Positions 25,817-34,156 of a DNA stretch of 64,000 nt are shown here, in pieces. The translations under genes and the position numbers were made by a program. The notes beneath the pieces are model-generated. The model searched no databases. It had not been told where the DNA came from and worked only from the letters and a program-made list of their open reading frames with translations. Source of the DNA: Xenophilus azovorans DSM 13620 (GTDB lineage: Bacteria > Pseudomonadota > Gammaproteobacteria > Burkholderiales > Burkholderiaceae_C); contig NZ_JQKD01000021.1 of assembly GCF_000745855.1 (NCBI RefSeq), positions 44,076 through 108,075 on the forward strand. The letters run 5' to 3'. Within the stretch, counting starts at the first letter, position 1. Each line of letters opens with the position of its first letter.

Positions 25817-26626
25817 GTGGCGGACACCGACATCCGGCTGAGCGGGGCGACCCGCGTGCACTTCATCGTGGGCGACCCGATCGCGCAGGTGAAATCCCCC
25901 CAGGGCGTGACCCAGGCCTTCCAGGCGCGCGGCCTGCAGGCGGTGGTGGTGCCCGCGCATGTGGCGCCGGACGATCTCGCGGACTGGCTGCGCGGCGTCT
26001 CGCTGGCGCAGAACGTGGACGGCGTCATCGTCACCGTGCCGCACAAGTTCGCCAGCGCCGCGCTGTGCGCCACGCTGTCGGAGCAAGCCGCCTTCCTGGG
26101 CGCGGTGAACACCCTGCGCCGGAATGCCGACGGCCGCTGGCACGGCGACATGTTCGACGGGCTGGGCTGCGTGCAGGCGCTGCGCGCGCACGGCTGCGAC
26201 CCGGCCGGCCGCCGCGCGCTGCTGGTGGGCGCCGGCGGCGCCGGCACCGCCATCGCGCATGCGCTGGTGCTGGCGGGCGTGGCGCAACTGGCGGTGCACG
26301 ACGGCGACGCCGCGCGGCGCGACGCGCTGGTCGGGCGCCTCGCCGGCCTGGGCCGCTGCCCGGTGGCCGCCGGCTCGGCCGATCCGGCCGGCTTCGACCT
26401 GGTGGTCAACGCCTCGCCCGCCGGCATGCGCGAGGACGACCCGCTGCCGGTGCAGGTCGAAGGTCTGGCGCCCGGCACCTTTGTCGCCTGCGTGGTCACG
26501 CAGCCGGCCGTCACGCCGCTGATCGCCGCGGCCCGCGCGCGCGGCCTGGACACCAGCACCGGCAACGACATGTTCGCCTGCGTGCGCGACCTGATGGTGG
26601 ACTTCCTGGCGGAGGCGGCGGCATGA
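25817..26626 (+). CDS. AroE-like shikimate dehydrogenase homologue with altered active site
   Basis: 269 residues, GTG start with AAGGAG 8 bases upstream. AroE fold: KSPQGVTQAF replaces the usual SxSPxxHN, the Lys of VTVPHK is kept, and the NTDG motif is changed to DMFDG (Asn lost, Asp kept). The nucleotide motif is GAGGAGTAI with no clear Arg after it, which favours NAD over NADP. The changes suggest a substrate other than shikimate. It is first gene of the plus-strand operon ending in the transporter and is coupled by ATGA overlap to the third KstD-like gene. Confidence 0.85.
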   Translation: MADTDIRLSGATRVHFIVGDPIAQVKSPQGVTQAFQARGLQAVVVPAHVAPDDLADWLRGVSLAQNVDGVIVTVPHKFASAALCATLSEQAAFLGAVNTLRRNADGRWHGDMFDGLGCVQALRAHGCDPAGRRALLVGAGGAGTAIAHALVLAGVAQLAVHDGDAARRDALVGRLAGLGRCPVAAGSADPAGFDLVVNASPAGMREDDPLPVQVEGLAPGTFVACVVTQPAVTPLIAAARARGLDTSTGNDMFACVRDLMVDFLAEAAA

Positions 26627-28350
26627 AGCGGCTGGACACGCTCCAGGCCCTGCCCGGGGACGCGGCCTTCGACCTGCTGGTGGTGGGCGCCGGCGGCGCC
26701 GGCCTGGCCGCCGCGCTGTTCGCCGCGCTGCGCGGCGCCAGCGTGCTGCTGGTCGAGGCCACCGGCCACGTCGGCGGCACCACGGCGCTGTCGGCCGGCA
26801 CCAGCTGGATTCCCGGCACGCGGCAGGGTGCGCAGGTCAATCCCGACGACACGCCGGCCGAGGCCGCCCGCTACCTCGACAACGCCATCGGCGAGCATGC
26901 CGGCCGCGCGCTGCGCGAGGTGCTGCTCGCGCAAGGGCCGGCCACGGTGGACGAGCTGGAGGCGAAGACGGAGATGCGGTTCCGCGCCTATCCGCGCCAC
27001 CCCGACTACATCTCCGACCTGGGCGGCTCGACCCTGGCCGGCCGCGCGCTGGAGCCGCTGCCCTTCGACGGCCGCCGCCTGGGCGAGCTGTTCGCCCTGC
27101 TGCGCCCGCCCATCCCCGAGTTCACCGTGCTCGGCGGGATGATGGTGGACCGCACCGACATCAACCACCTGCTGGGCATGACGACGTCGTGGGCGTCGCT
27201 GCGCCACGCCGCCCGGCTGCTGGCGCGGCACGCGCGTGACCGGCTCGGCCACCCGCGCGGCACCCGCCTGGTGATGGGCAACGCCCACGTGGCGCGGCTG
27301 CTGTACTCGCTCGCGCAGCGCGCGGAAGCGACGCTGGCGCTGGACACCCGCCTCGTCGAACTCGAACGTGGCGCGGCGGGCGTCGATGCCGCCGTGCTGG
27401 AGCAGCGCGGCGAGCGCCGCCGGGTGCGCGTGCGCGGCGGCGTGGTGCTGGCCAGCGGCGGCTTCAACCGCCACCCCGAGCGGCGCCGCGCCCTGCTGCC
27501 GGGCATCGACATCGGCTGGTGCCCCGGCGCCCCGGGCCACACCGGCGAGGCGCATGCGCCGGCCGAGGCCGTCGGCGCGCGCTACGGCGAAGGTGCGATG
27601 AGCCCCGCCTTCTGGGCGCCGGTGTCGCGCCGCACGCGGCCCGACGGCAGCGCCGCCGTGTTCCCCCACTTCGTGATGGACCGCGCCAAGCCCGGCGTGC
27701 TGGCGGTCGACCCGGCCGGCGAGCGCTTCGTCAACGAGAGCACCTCCTACCACCTGTTCGGCCTGGCGATGCAGCGCGCCGGCGCCGTGCCGGCCTACCT
27801 CGTCTGCGATGCCGCCGCGCTGCGCAAGTACGGGTTGGGCATGGTGCGCCCGGGCGGCAGGGGGCTGGCACCCTTCCTGGCCGACGGCTACCTGGTGCGC
27901 GGCGAGACGCTGGCCGACCTGGCGCGCGCGCTGGCCATCGACCCGGCGCGCCTGGCCGCGACCGTCGAGCGCTTCAACGCCCACGCCGAGGCCGGCCACG
28001 ACCCCGACTTCCATCGCGGCGAGACCGCCTACCAGCGCAACCTGGGCGACCCGGCCTGGCCCGGCCCCAACCCCAGCCTGGGGCCGCTGACGCAGGGGCC
28101 GTTCTACGCCGTGCGGCTGTATCCCGGCGACATCGGCGCGGCCCAGGGCTTCGCCACCGACACCGAGGCGCGCGTGCTCGATGCGTCCGGCACGCCCATC
28201 CCCGGCCTGTACGCGGCGGGCAACGACATGCATTCCGCCATGGGCGGCGTCTACATGGCGCCGGGCATCACGATCGGCCCCGGCCTGGTGTTCGCGCGGC
28301 AGGCCGCGCGCCACGCCGCGGCGCGCGCCCCGGCTTCGGGAAAGCCCTGA
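26623..28350 (+). CDS. KstD-like FAD-dependent dehydrogenase (paralogue 3)
   Basis: 575 residues. FAD motif VVGAGGAGLAAAL, then GGTTALSAGTSWIPGT, LASGGFNRHP, and C-terminal LYAAGNDMHSAMGG. The catalytic-type motif is Y544-M-A-P-G548, keeping the Tyr and Gly but with a different middle from paralogues 1 and 2. Expected reaction is dehydrogenation beside a ketone on a ring acid. It overlaps the AroE-like gene by 4 bases, so the likely sequence of steps is alcohol to ketone, then desaturation (inference). A 243-base gap to the next SDR gene follows. Confidence 0.88.
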   Translation: MKRLDTLQALPGDAAFDLLVVGAGGAGLAAALFAALRGASVLLVEATGHVGGTTALSAGTSWIPGTRQGAQVNPDDTPAEAARYLDNAIGEHAGRALREVLLAQGPATVDELEAKTEMRFRAYPRHPDYISDLGGSTLAGRALEPLPFDGRRLGELFALLRPPIPEFTVLGGMMVDRTDINHLLGMTTSWASLRHAARLLARHARDRLGHPRGTRLVMGNAHVARLLYSLAQRAEATLALDTRLVELERGAAGVDAAVLEQRGERRRVRVRGGVVLASGGFNRHPERRRALLPGIDIGWCPGAPGHTGEAHAPAEAVGARYGEGAMSPAFWAPVSRRTRPDGSAAVFPHFVMDRAKPGVLAVDPAGERFVNESTSYHLFGLAMQRAGAVPAYLVCDAAALRKYGLGMVRPGGRGLAPFLADGYLVRGETLADLARALAIDPARLAATVERFNAHAEAGHDPDFHRGETAYQRNLGDPAWPGPNPSLGPLTQGPFYAVRLYPGDIGAAQGFATDTEARVLDASGTPIPGLYAAGNDMHSAMGGVYMAPGITIGPGLVFARQAARHAAARAPASGKP

Positions 28351-28483
28351 ACGCGCATGCACGAAACGTCCGGTCATTGGCTGAAAACGTCAAGCCGCCA
28401 AGGCGGCCGACGGCCAAGAATCCGGCGCCATGCAAGCGCATCGCGCATGCGCGCCAGCAAGAGAGAAAAAGGAGACGACCGCC

Positions 28484-28597
28484 ATGCCTTCCCCCTTCCC
28501 GCCCCCGTGCCGCCCGCGACCCGCGCGGCGGCCGTCGCGTGCCGTCCGGCATGCCGGAATCGGCCGGCATGGCGCCGTCGCCGCGCCGCCGCGATGA
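28484..28597 (+). CDS. Short Arg/Pro-rich leader ORF coupled to the SDR gene
   Basis: An AAAAAGGAGA ribosome-binding site ends 9 bases before ATG 28484. The 37-codon frame (MPSPFPPPCRPRPARR...) ends in TGA at 28595-28597, which overlaps the SDR start as ATGA. The SDR start itself has no good Shine-Dalgarno. The arrangement would let ribosomes finishing the leader re-initiate at the SDR. The peptide may have no function of its own, and the frame could also be chance in GC-rich DNA. Confidence 0.4.
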   Translation: MPSPFPPPCRPRPARRPSRAVRHAGIGRHGAVAAPPR

Positions 28598-29436
28598 GCG
28601 CTGCGGCCATGGAAGGGCGCGTGGCCCTCGTCACCGGCGCGGCCGACGGCATCGGCTGGGCCGCCGCGCGCCGGCTCGCCGCGCAGGGCGGGCGGCTCGC
28701 GCTGCTGGACCTGCGCGCCGACGCCGCCCGCGCCCGTGCCGCCGAACTCGGCGCCGAGCACCTGGGCCTGGGCTGCGACGTGGCCGACGCCGATGCCGTG
28801 CGCGCGGCGGTGCAGGCCGCGCAGGCGCGCTTCGGCCGCATCGACGCGCTGGTCAACAACGCCGGCATCGCAGAGCAGGCCGGGTCCACGCTGGAACAGA
28901 CGGCCGAGGGCTTCGACCGCGTGCTGGCGGTGCACCTGCGCGGCACCTTCCTCGTGACGCAGGCGGTGCTGGCCGTCATGCGCGGGCAGCCGCGCGACGC
29001 ACGCGGATGCCGCGGCGCCATCGTCAACCTCGGTTCCATCGCCGGCCTGGGCGGCATCCCCGGGCGCAACGCCTACAGCGCCGCCAAGGCCGGCGTGCTC
29101 GGCCTGACGCGGGCACTGGCCGCCGAGTGGGCGCGCGAGGGCATCCGCGTCAACGCGGTGGCGCCCGGCTACGTGCGCACCGCACTGGTGGCGCAGCTGG
29201 TGGCGCGCGGCACGCTCGACGGCCGCGCCCTGGCCGCGCGCACGCCGCTGGGCCGCATGGCCGAGCCGGAGGAGATCGCCGACGCCATCGCCTTCCTGGC
29301 CTCGCCGGCGGCCAGCTACGTCACCGGCGCCACGCTGGCGGCCGACGGCGGCTGGTCGGCGCTGGGCGCGCCGGAAGCCGCCCTGGGCCCGCTGCCGGGC
29401 GACCTGCCAACGACTGGAGACAACCCCTCATGCTGA
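28594..29436 (+). CDS. SDR-family NAD(P)-dependent dehydrogenase
   Basis: 280 residues from ATG 28594 (an alternative ATG at 28609 starts MEGRVALVTG and fits the family slightly better). Motifs: TGAADGIG cofactor loop, NNAG, catalytic Ser in LGSIAG and YSAAK, and VTGATLAADGGW near the end. The C-terminal tail after the fold (about 30 residues) is longer than usual. It oxidises or reduces a secondary alcohol. It overlaps the permease start by 7 bases, so catabolic and transport genes are on one transcript. Confidence 0.88.
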   Translation: MSAAAMEGRVALVTGAADGIGWAAARRLAAQGGRLALLDLRADAARARAAELGAEHLGLGCDVADADAVRAAVQAAQARFGRIDALVNNAGIAEQAGSTLEQTAEGFDRVLAVHLRGTFLVTQAVLAVMRGQPRDARGCRGAIVNLGSIAGLGGIPGRNAYSAAKAGVLGLTRALAAEWAREGIRVNAVAPGYVRTALVAQLVARGTLDGRALAARTPLGRMAEPEEIADAIAFLASPAASYVTGATLAADGGWSALGAPEAALGPLPGDLPTTGDNPSC

Positions 29437-30281
29437 CCATCAACCTCTTCAACGGCCTGGTCTACGGCGCCCTGCTGATCGTCATGTGCTCGGGCCTGGC
29501 GCTGATCTACGGCCTGCGCCGCGTCATCAACTTCGCGCACGGCTCGCTCTACATGCTGGGCGCCTACATCGGCTACACGATCGCGCTCAAGACCAACTTC
29601 TGGGTGGCGCTGGTGGGCGCGCCGGCGGTCATGGCGCTGTTCGGCGTGCTGCTGGACCGCTACGGCTTCCGCCTGCTGCAGGACCGCGACCCGCTCACGG
29701 TGGTGCTGGTCACCTTCGGCCTGCTGCTGGTGATCGAGGACTTCGTGCAGACCGTCTGGGGCAAGAGCAACCTGACGGTGGACGCACCGGCCGCGCTGTC
29801 GCGCTCGGTGGACTTCTTCGGCACGCCGCTGCCGGCCTACCGCCTCGCGGTGGTGGTCATCGGCGCACTGGTGGCGCTGGGCCTGACGGCCTGGCTGCGC
29901 TGGTCGAAGGCGGGGCTGTTCGTGCGGGCGGCCAGCACCGACCCCGTCACCACCGCCATGCAGGGCGTGAACACCGACGCGCTGTCGGCCGGCGTGGTCG
30001 GCCTGGGCACGGCGCTGGCCGGGCTGGCCGGCGTGGTGGCCGCGCCCTTCCTGTCGCTGTCGCCCTCGATGAGCAGCGACGTGATCATCGATTCCTTCGT
30101 CGTGGTGGTGATCGGCGGGCTGGGCTCGCTCGGCGGCGCCTTCGTCGCGGCGATGGTGCTGGGCATGGTGCAGGCGCTGGGCGCCGTCTACCTGCCCGAC
30201 CTGTCGGCGGTGCTGCCCTTCGTGATCATGGTCGCGGTGCTGATCTGGAAGCCCGCGGGCTTCGCCGGCAGCCGCACCTGA
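29430..30281 (+). CDS. LIV-type ABC transporter permease (LivH family)
   Basis: 283 residues with about eight hydrophobic helices and the family signature FAHGSLYMLGAYIGY near the N-terminus and SFVVVVIGGLGSLGGAF near the C-terminus. It forms the inner-membrane channel with the LivM-type protein downstream. LIV-type (HAAT) importers in betaproteobacteria often carry aromatic and cyclic carboxylates rather than amino acids. The cluster order permease, permease, ATPase, ATPase, binding protein is complete here. Substrate inferred from context only. Confidence 0.92.
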   Translation: MLTINLFNGLVYGALLIVMCSGLALIYGLRRVINFAHGSLYMLGAYIGYTIALKTNFWVALVGAPAVMALFGVLLDRYGFRLLQDRDPLTVVLVTFGLLLVIEDFVQTVWGKSNLTVDAPAALSRSVDFFGTPLPAYRLAVVVIGALVALGLTAWLRWSKAGLFVRAASTDPVTTAMQGVNTDALSAGVVGLGTALAGLAGVVAAPFLSLSPSMSSDVIIDSFVVVVIGGLGSLGGAFVAAMVLGMVQALGAVYLPDLSAVLPFVIMVAVLIWKPAGFAGSRT

Positions 30282-30315
30282 GCGCCGCCGCTTCGGACCC
30301 TTCAGGAGACTTGGA

Positions 30316-31299
30316 ATGACGATCGTTCGGATCGGGCTGGCCGCCGTGGGCGCGCTGGCCGTGGGGGGCGCGGTCGCCGCGCTGGTGGGCTCGGGCACGG
30401 TGCTGTCGCTGCTCACGCAGGCGGTGATCTACGCCGTGTTCGCCAGCGGCGTCGGGCTGCTGCTGCGGCAGAACGGCATGGTCAGCTTCGGCCACGCCCT
30501 GTACTTCGGCCTGTCCGGCTACGCGCTGGGCATCGTGCTGCAGCTCGGCTGGATGCCGGCCGAGCTGGCGCTCGTCGCGGTGCTGGCGGCCATCGGGGCG
30601 GTCGCCTTCGTCGTCGGCCTGGTCATCGTGCGCGTGCCCGGCGTGGCCTTCAGCATGATGACGCTGGCCATCGGCCAGATGCTGTTCCTCACCGCCTCGC
30701 GCTCGCGCGGGCTCACGGGCGGCGCCGACGGCATGAACATCAACTGGCCGTCCACGCTGTTCGGCGTGCCGCAGTCGCTGCTGCTCAAGCCGGCCGTGCT
30801 GTTCCTGGTGTGCTGGTGCGTCATGGTGCTGGTGGTGGCCGGCCTGGCGCTGCTGCTGCGCGGACGCTTCGGCGCCGTGACCGAGGCGGTGCGCGACAAC
30901 GAGGAGCGCGCCCGCTTCATCGGCCTGCGCACGCTGGCGCCGCGCGCCGCCATCTACGCGCTGTCGGCCGTCATCGCGGCGCTGGGCGGTGCGCTCTCGG
31001 CGCTCAACACCGGCTTCGTCTCGCCCGAGGCGCTGCACTGGAGCGTCTCCGGCGTGGCGCTGATGATGGTGGTGGTGGGCGGCTACCGGGCGCTGTGGGG
31101 CCCGCCGCTGGGCGCCATCGTGTACTTCCTGTTCAAGGACGTGCTGGGCGACTGGGCCAGCCACTGGATGGCCATCTTCGGCATCGCGCTGATCACCGTG
31201 ATCGTGTTCTCGCCCACCGGCCTGGCCGGCGCGCTGGAGCGCCTCGGGCCGGCGCGGCGCAAGCGGGCCGCCGCCGGCCGCCCGGCCTCGGCGCATTGA
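30316..31299 (+). CDS. LIV-type ABC transporter permease (LivM family)
   Basis: 327 residues, about nine transmembrane helices. Signatures include GMVSFGHALYFGLSGYALG, the cytoplasmic coupling segment AVRDNEERARFIGLRT, and SGVALMMVVVGGYRALWGPPLGA. A basic tail (PARRKRAAAGRP) ends the protein. It starts 34 bases after the first permease, with AGGAGA before the ATG. It is the second half of the membrane channel. Confidence 0.92.
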   Translation: MTIVRIGLAAVGALAVGGAVAALVGSGTVLSLLTQAVIYAVFASGVGLLLRQNGMVSFGHALYFGLSGYALGIVLQLGWMPAELALVAVLAAIGAVAFVVGLVIVRVPGVAFSMMTLAIGQMLFLTASRSRGLTGGADGMNINWPSTLFGVPQSLLLKPAVLFLVCWCVMVLVVAGLALLLRGRFGAVTEAVRDNEERARFIGLRTLAPRAAIYALSAVIAALGGALSALNTGFVSPEALHWSVSGVALMMVVVGGYRALWGPPLGAIVYFLFKDVLGDWASHWMAIFGIALITVIVFSPTGLAGALERLGPARRKRAAAGRPASAH

Positions 31300-31330
31300 G
31301 CGCCGCTCTTTCCCGACGAGGACGCAGACC

Positions 31331-32050
31331 ATGAGCGACTACGTATTGCAGGCCGAGGACGTGGCCATCCACTACGGCGGCGTGAAGGCGCTGGACGGCG
31401 TGGCCCTGACGCTGGAGCGCGGCCAGATCCGTGGGCTGATCGGCCCCAACGGCGCGGGCAAGTCGACGGTGATCGACGCCATCACCGGCCGGCGCCGGCT
31501 GACGCGCGGGCGCGTGCGCCTGGGCGGCGAGGACGTCACCACCCTGGGCCCGGTGGAGCGGCGCCGGCGCGGCCTGTCGCGCAGCTTCCAGCGCACCAGC
31601 GTCTTCGGCCAGATGCGCGTGCGCCGGCAGGTGGAGCTGGCCGCGCACAGCATGAACCCCGAGGGCAGCGAGGCCGACGCCGAGGCCTCGCTGCGCGAGC
31701 TGGACCTGCTGGCCCGCGCCGACGACGTGGCCGAGGACCTGGGCTACGGCGAGCAGCGCCGGCTCGACCTGGCGCTGGCCCTGGTGGGCCGGCCCACCGT
31801 GCTGCTGCTCGACGAGCCGATGGCCGGCCTGTCCGTCAAGGAATCGCTGGACCTGGCACAACACCTGAAGGCGCTGACCTCGCGCTGGAACGTCTCGGTG
31901 CTGCTGGTCGAGCACGACATGGACGTGGTGTTCGGCATCTCGGACGTCGTGACCGTCTTCGAACTCGGCCGCGTGATCGCCAGCGGCGAGCCGGCCGCGG
32001 TGCGCGCCGACCCGCGCGTGCGCGAGGCCTACCTGGGGAGTGCCGCATGA
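31331..32050 (+). CDS. LIV-type ABC transporter ATP-binding protein (LivG family)
   Basis: 239 residues. Walker A GPNGAGKST (about residues 38-46), signature region LGYGEQRRLDLALAL (the usual LSGGQ is LGYGEQ, normal for LivG types), Walker B VLLLDEPMAGL, and switch His in VEHDMDVVF. It energises import. It is followed by a 121-base stretch of hairpin repeats before the second ATPase, and its TGA is part of the first hairpin stem. Confidence 0.92.
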   Translation: MSDYVLQAEDVAIHYGGVKALDGVALTLERGQIRGLIGPNGAGKSTVIDAITGRRRLTRGRVRLGGEDVTTLGPVERRRRGLSRSFQRTSVFGQMRVRRQVELAAHSMNPEGSEADAEASLRELDLLARADDVAEDLGYGEQRRLDLALALVGRPTVLLLDEPMAGLSVKESLDLAQHLKALTSRWNVSVLLVEHDMDVVFGISDVVTVFELGRVIASGEPAAVRADPRVREAYLGSAA

Positions 32051-32171
32051 GCGCCGCCCGGCCGCCCGAAGGCGCTCGCACCGAAGCCCGGCAGGGCGAA
32101 GGTAGTCCAGTGAGCCGCACGGCCGCTCCGAAGGGGGCTCGCGCCGAAGCCCGCAGGGCGAAGGATTCTCA
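32049..32171. repeat. Tandem pair of hairpin repeats, family 2, between the two ATPase genes
   Basis: Two ~60-base units in tandem. Unit 1 (32049-32110) starts with stem GAGCGCC/GGCGCTC around the loop GCCCGGCCGCCCGAA. Unit 2 (from about 32112) has GAGCC/GGCTC with a related loop. Each is followed by a second small stem, GCCC/GGGC, in a shared CGAAGCCC...AGGGCGAAGG segment. The loop of unit 1 equals that at 21349-21363. It interrupts an otherwise tightly packed transporter operon. Confidence 0.8.
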
Positions 32172-32876
32172 ATGACCGATCTGCTCGAACTCGACAAGGT
32201 CGACGCCTACTACGGCGCCGCCCACATCCTGCATGGCCTGAGCCTGGCGGTGCGCGCCGGCGAGCGCGTGGCGCTGGTGGGCCGCAACGGCGTGGGCAAG
32301 ACCACCGTGGTCAACACGCTGCTGGGCCTGGCCTCGCTGCGCGGCGGCACGGTGCGCGTGGGCGGCAAGGCGCTGCCGCGCCCGCGCACCTACCAGGCCG
32401 CGCAGCAGGGCGTGGTCGTCGTGCCGCAGGGCCGGCGCATCGTCGCCAACCTGACGGTGGAGGAGAACCTGCTGCTGGGCGCCGCCGTCGGCCGCAAGGG
32501 GCCGTGGAGCGTGCCCGAGGTCTACAGGCTGTTCCCGATCCTGCAGGAGCGGGCGCACACGCCGGGCACGGCGCTCTCGGGCGGCCAGCAGCAGATGCTG
32601 GCGGTCGGGCGTGCGCTGATGGCCAACCCCTCGCTGATCCTGCTGGACGAGCCCACCGAGGGCCTGGCGCCGGTCATCGTCGACCAGCTCGCCGACATCT
32701 TCAGCCGCGTGGCCGACCAGGGCACGGCGCTGCTGCTGATCGAACAGAACATGAGCCTCGTCGTGCGCGTGGCGCACCGCTACTACGCCATGGCCAAGGG
32801 CGCCGTCGTCGCGCAGGGCGAGGTGCAGAACAGCCGCGAGAGCCTGCACCAGCTCGAGGCCCACGTGATGGTCTGA
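32172..32876 (+). CDS. LIV-type ABC transporter ATP-binding protein (LivF family)
   Basis: 234 residues. Walker A GRNGVGKTT, signature LSGGQQQMLAVGRAL, Walker B LILLDEPTEGLAP, and switch region LIEQNMSLVVRVAHR. It is the second ATPase of the importer. The ATG at 32172 directly follows the hairpin repeats; the upstream AAGGATTCTCA holds a weak ribosome-binding site, so its translation may depend on the repeat structure. Confidence 0.92.
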   Translation: MTDLLELDKVDAYYGAAHILHGLSLAVRAGERVALVGRNGVGKTTVVNTLLGLASLRGGTVRVGGKALPRPRTYQAAQQGVVVVPQGRRIVANLTVEENLLLGAAVGRKGPWSVPEVYRLFPILQERAHTPGTALSGGQQQMLAVGRALMANPSLILLDEPTEGLAPVIVDQLADIFSRVADQGTALLLIEQNMSLVVRVAHRYYAMAKGAVVAQGEVQNSRESLHQLEAHVMV

Positions 32877-32959
32877 GCCTGCTTTCGCGTTTCTTTTTTT
32901 CCGCCATCGGCCGCCGGACCGCCTCCGGCCTTGCATCCGTCATCACCAAGGAGACAGCC

Positions 32960-34156
32960 ATGCTGAACAGAAAACAGTTTTCCGAACTCGCCCTGGCCGC
33001 CACGCTGGCGCTGGGCATGGGCCTGCCCGCCGCCGCCTGGGCGCAGGCCAAGGAGCCGGTGAAGATCGGCCTGGTGTCGTCCAAGTCCGGCGTCGCCGCG
33101 CAGCAGGGCGAGGAGGCGATGCGCGGCGTGCGCTTCGCGGCCGAGGAGGCCAATGCCGCCGGCGGCGTCGACGGCCGCAAGGTCGAGATCGCCGAGGGCG
33201 ACGACGAGGGCACGCCCGACGCCGGCCGCCGCGTGGCCGAGAAGCTGGCGCGCGACGGCAACAACCTGCTCATCGGCCCCATCCTGTCGTCGATCTCGCT
33301 GGCCATCGCGCAGAACCTCGACCGCTGGGACGCCGCCTACTTCAACATCGTCAGCAAGTCCGACAAGCTGACGGGCGACACCTGCCGCGCGCGCAGTTTC
33401 TTCACCAACCACTCGGACCGGATCGACATCGCGATGATCAACCAGTGGGCCAAGGAGCTGAAGGAAAGCTCCTTCGCCGTGCTGGCCGCCGACTACGCCT
33501 GGGGCCGCGACTCGGGCGAGTCGTTCAAGAAGGCGGTCGAGGCGAACGGCAAGAAGGTGCCGCTGTCGCTCTACGTGCCGCTGGGCACCAAGGACTTCTC
33601 GCCCTACATCGCGCAGCTCAAGGCCGCCAACGTCGAGGCCGTCTGGGTCGCCGAGACCGGCCGCGATGCCATCGCCTTCGTCAAGCAGGCCGAGGAGTTC
33701 GGCCTCATCCCGAAGACCAGGCTGATCGGCCACGCGCTGATCCTGAACTTCATCATCAACGCCACCGGCAAGGCGCTGGAGGGCACGCCGGGCACCACCG
33801 AGTACACCGCCGGCATCGACAACCCGCGCAACAAGGCCTTCGTGGCCGCGTGGCAGGCCAAGTTCAACCGCCTGCCCACCGACAACGAGGCCCTGGGCTA
33901 CCACGGCACGCAGGTCATGTTCGCGGGCGTGAAGAAGGCCGGCAGCGTCAAGCCGGAGGCGGTGTCCAAGGCCCTGCGCGGCGCGCAGATCGAGACCATC
34001 TACGGCCCGGCGACGATGCGCGCGGCCGACAACCAACTGCTGCTGCCCAGCTACGTGGCCCGCGCCAAGTCCGTCAACGGCACGATCGTGCCGGTGATCG
34101 AGGAAGTGTTCCCGTCGTCGATCATTCCCGCCCCGCAGTCCCAGTGCAAGATGTGA
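32960..34156 (+). CDS. LIV-type periplasmic substrate-binding protein
   Basis: 398 residues. A Sec signal peptide (about residues 1-29, ending AAAWAQA) precedes a type I periplasmic binding fold of the Peripl_BP_6 family: IGLVSSKSGVAAQQGEEAMRGV, EIAEGDDEGTPDAGRRVAEKL, IGPILSSISLAIAQ, FAVLAADYAWGRDSGESF. It captures the ligand and delivers it to the permeases. AAGGAGA lies 7 bases before the ATG. The last codons overlap the GTG start of the epimerase-like gene. Confidence 0.92.
   Translation: MLNRKQFSELALAATLALGMGLPAAAWAQAKEPVKIGLVSSKSGVAAQQGEEAMRGVRFAAEEANAAGGVDGRKVEIAEGDDEGTPDAGRRVAEKLARDGNNLLIGPILSSISLAIAQNLDRWDAAYFNIVSKSDKLTGDTCRARSFFTNHSDRIDIAMINQWAKELKESSFAVLAADYAWGRDSGESFKKAVEANGKKVPLSLYVPLGTKDFSPYIAQLKAANVEAVWVAETGRDAIAFVKQAEEFGLIPKTRLIGHALILNFIINATGKALEGTPGTTEYTAGIDNPRNKAFVAAWQAKFNRLPTDNEALGYHGTQVMFAGVKKAGSVKPEAVSKALRGAQIETIYGPATMRAADNQLLLPSYVARAKSVNGTIVPVIEEVFPSSIIPAPQSQCKM

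Noticed and set aside
29316..30416. 366-codon minus-strand frame rich in His, Gln and Arg opposite the LIV permease
   Set aside because: Its composition is typical of antisense of membrane-protein codons; the plus strand carries the LivH signatures.
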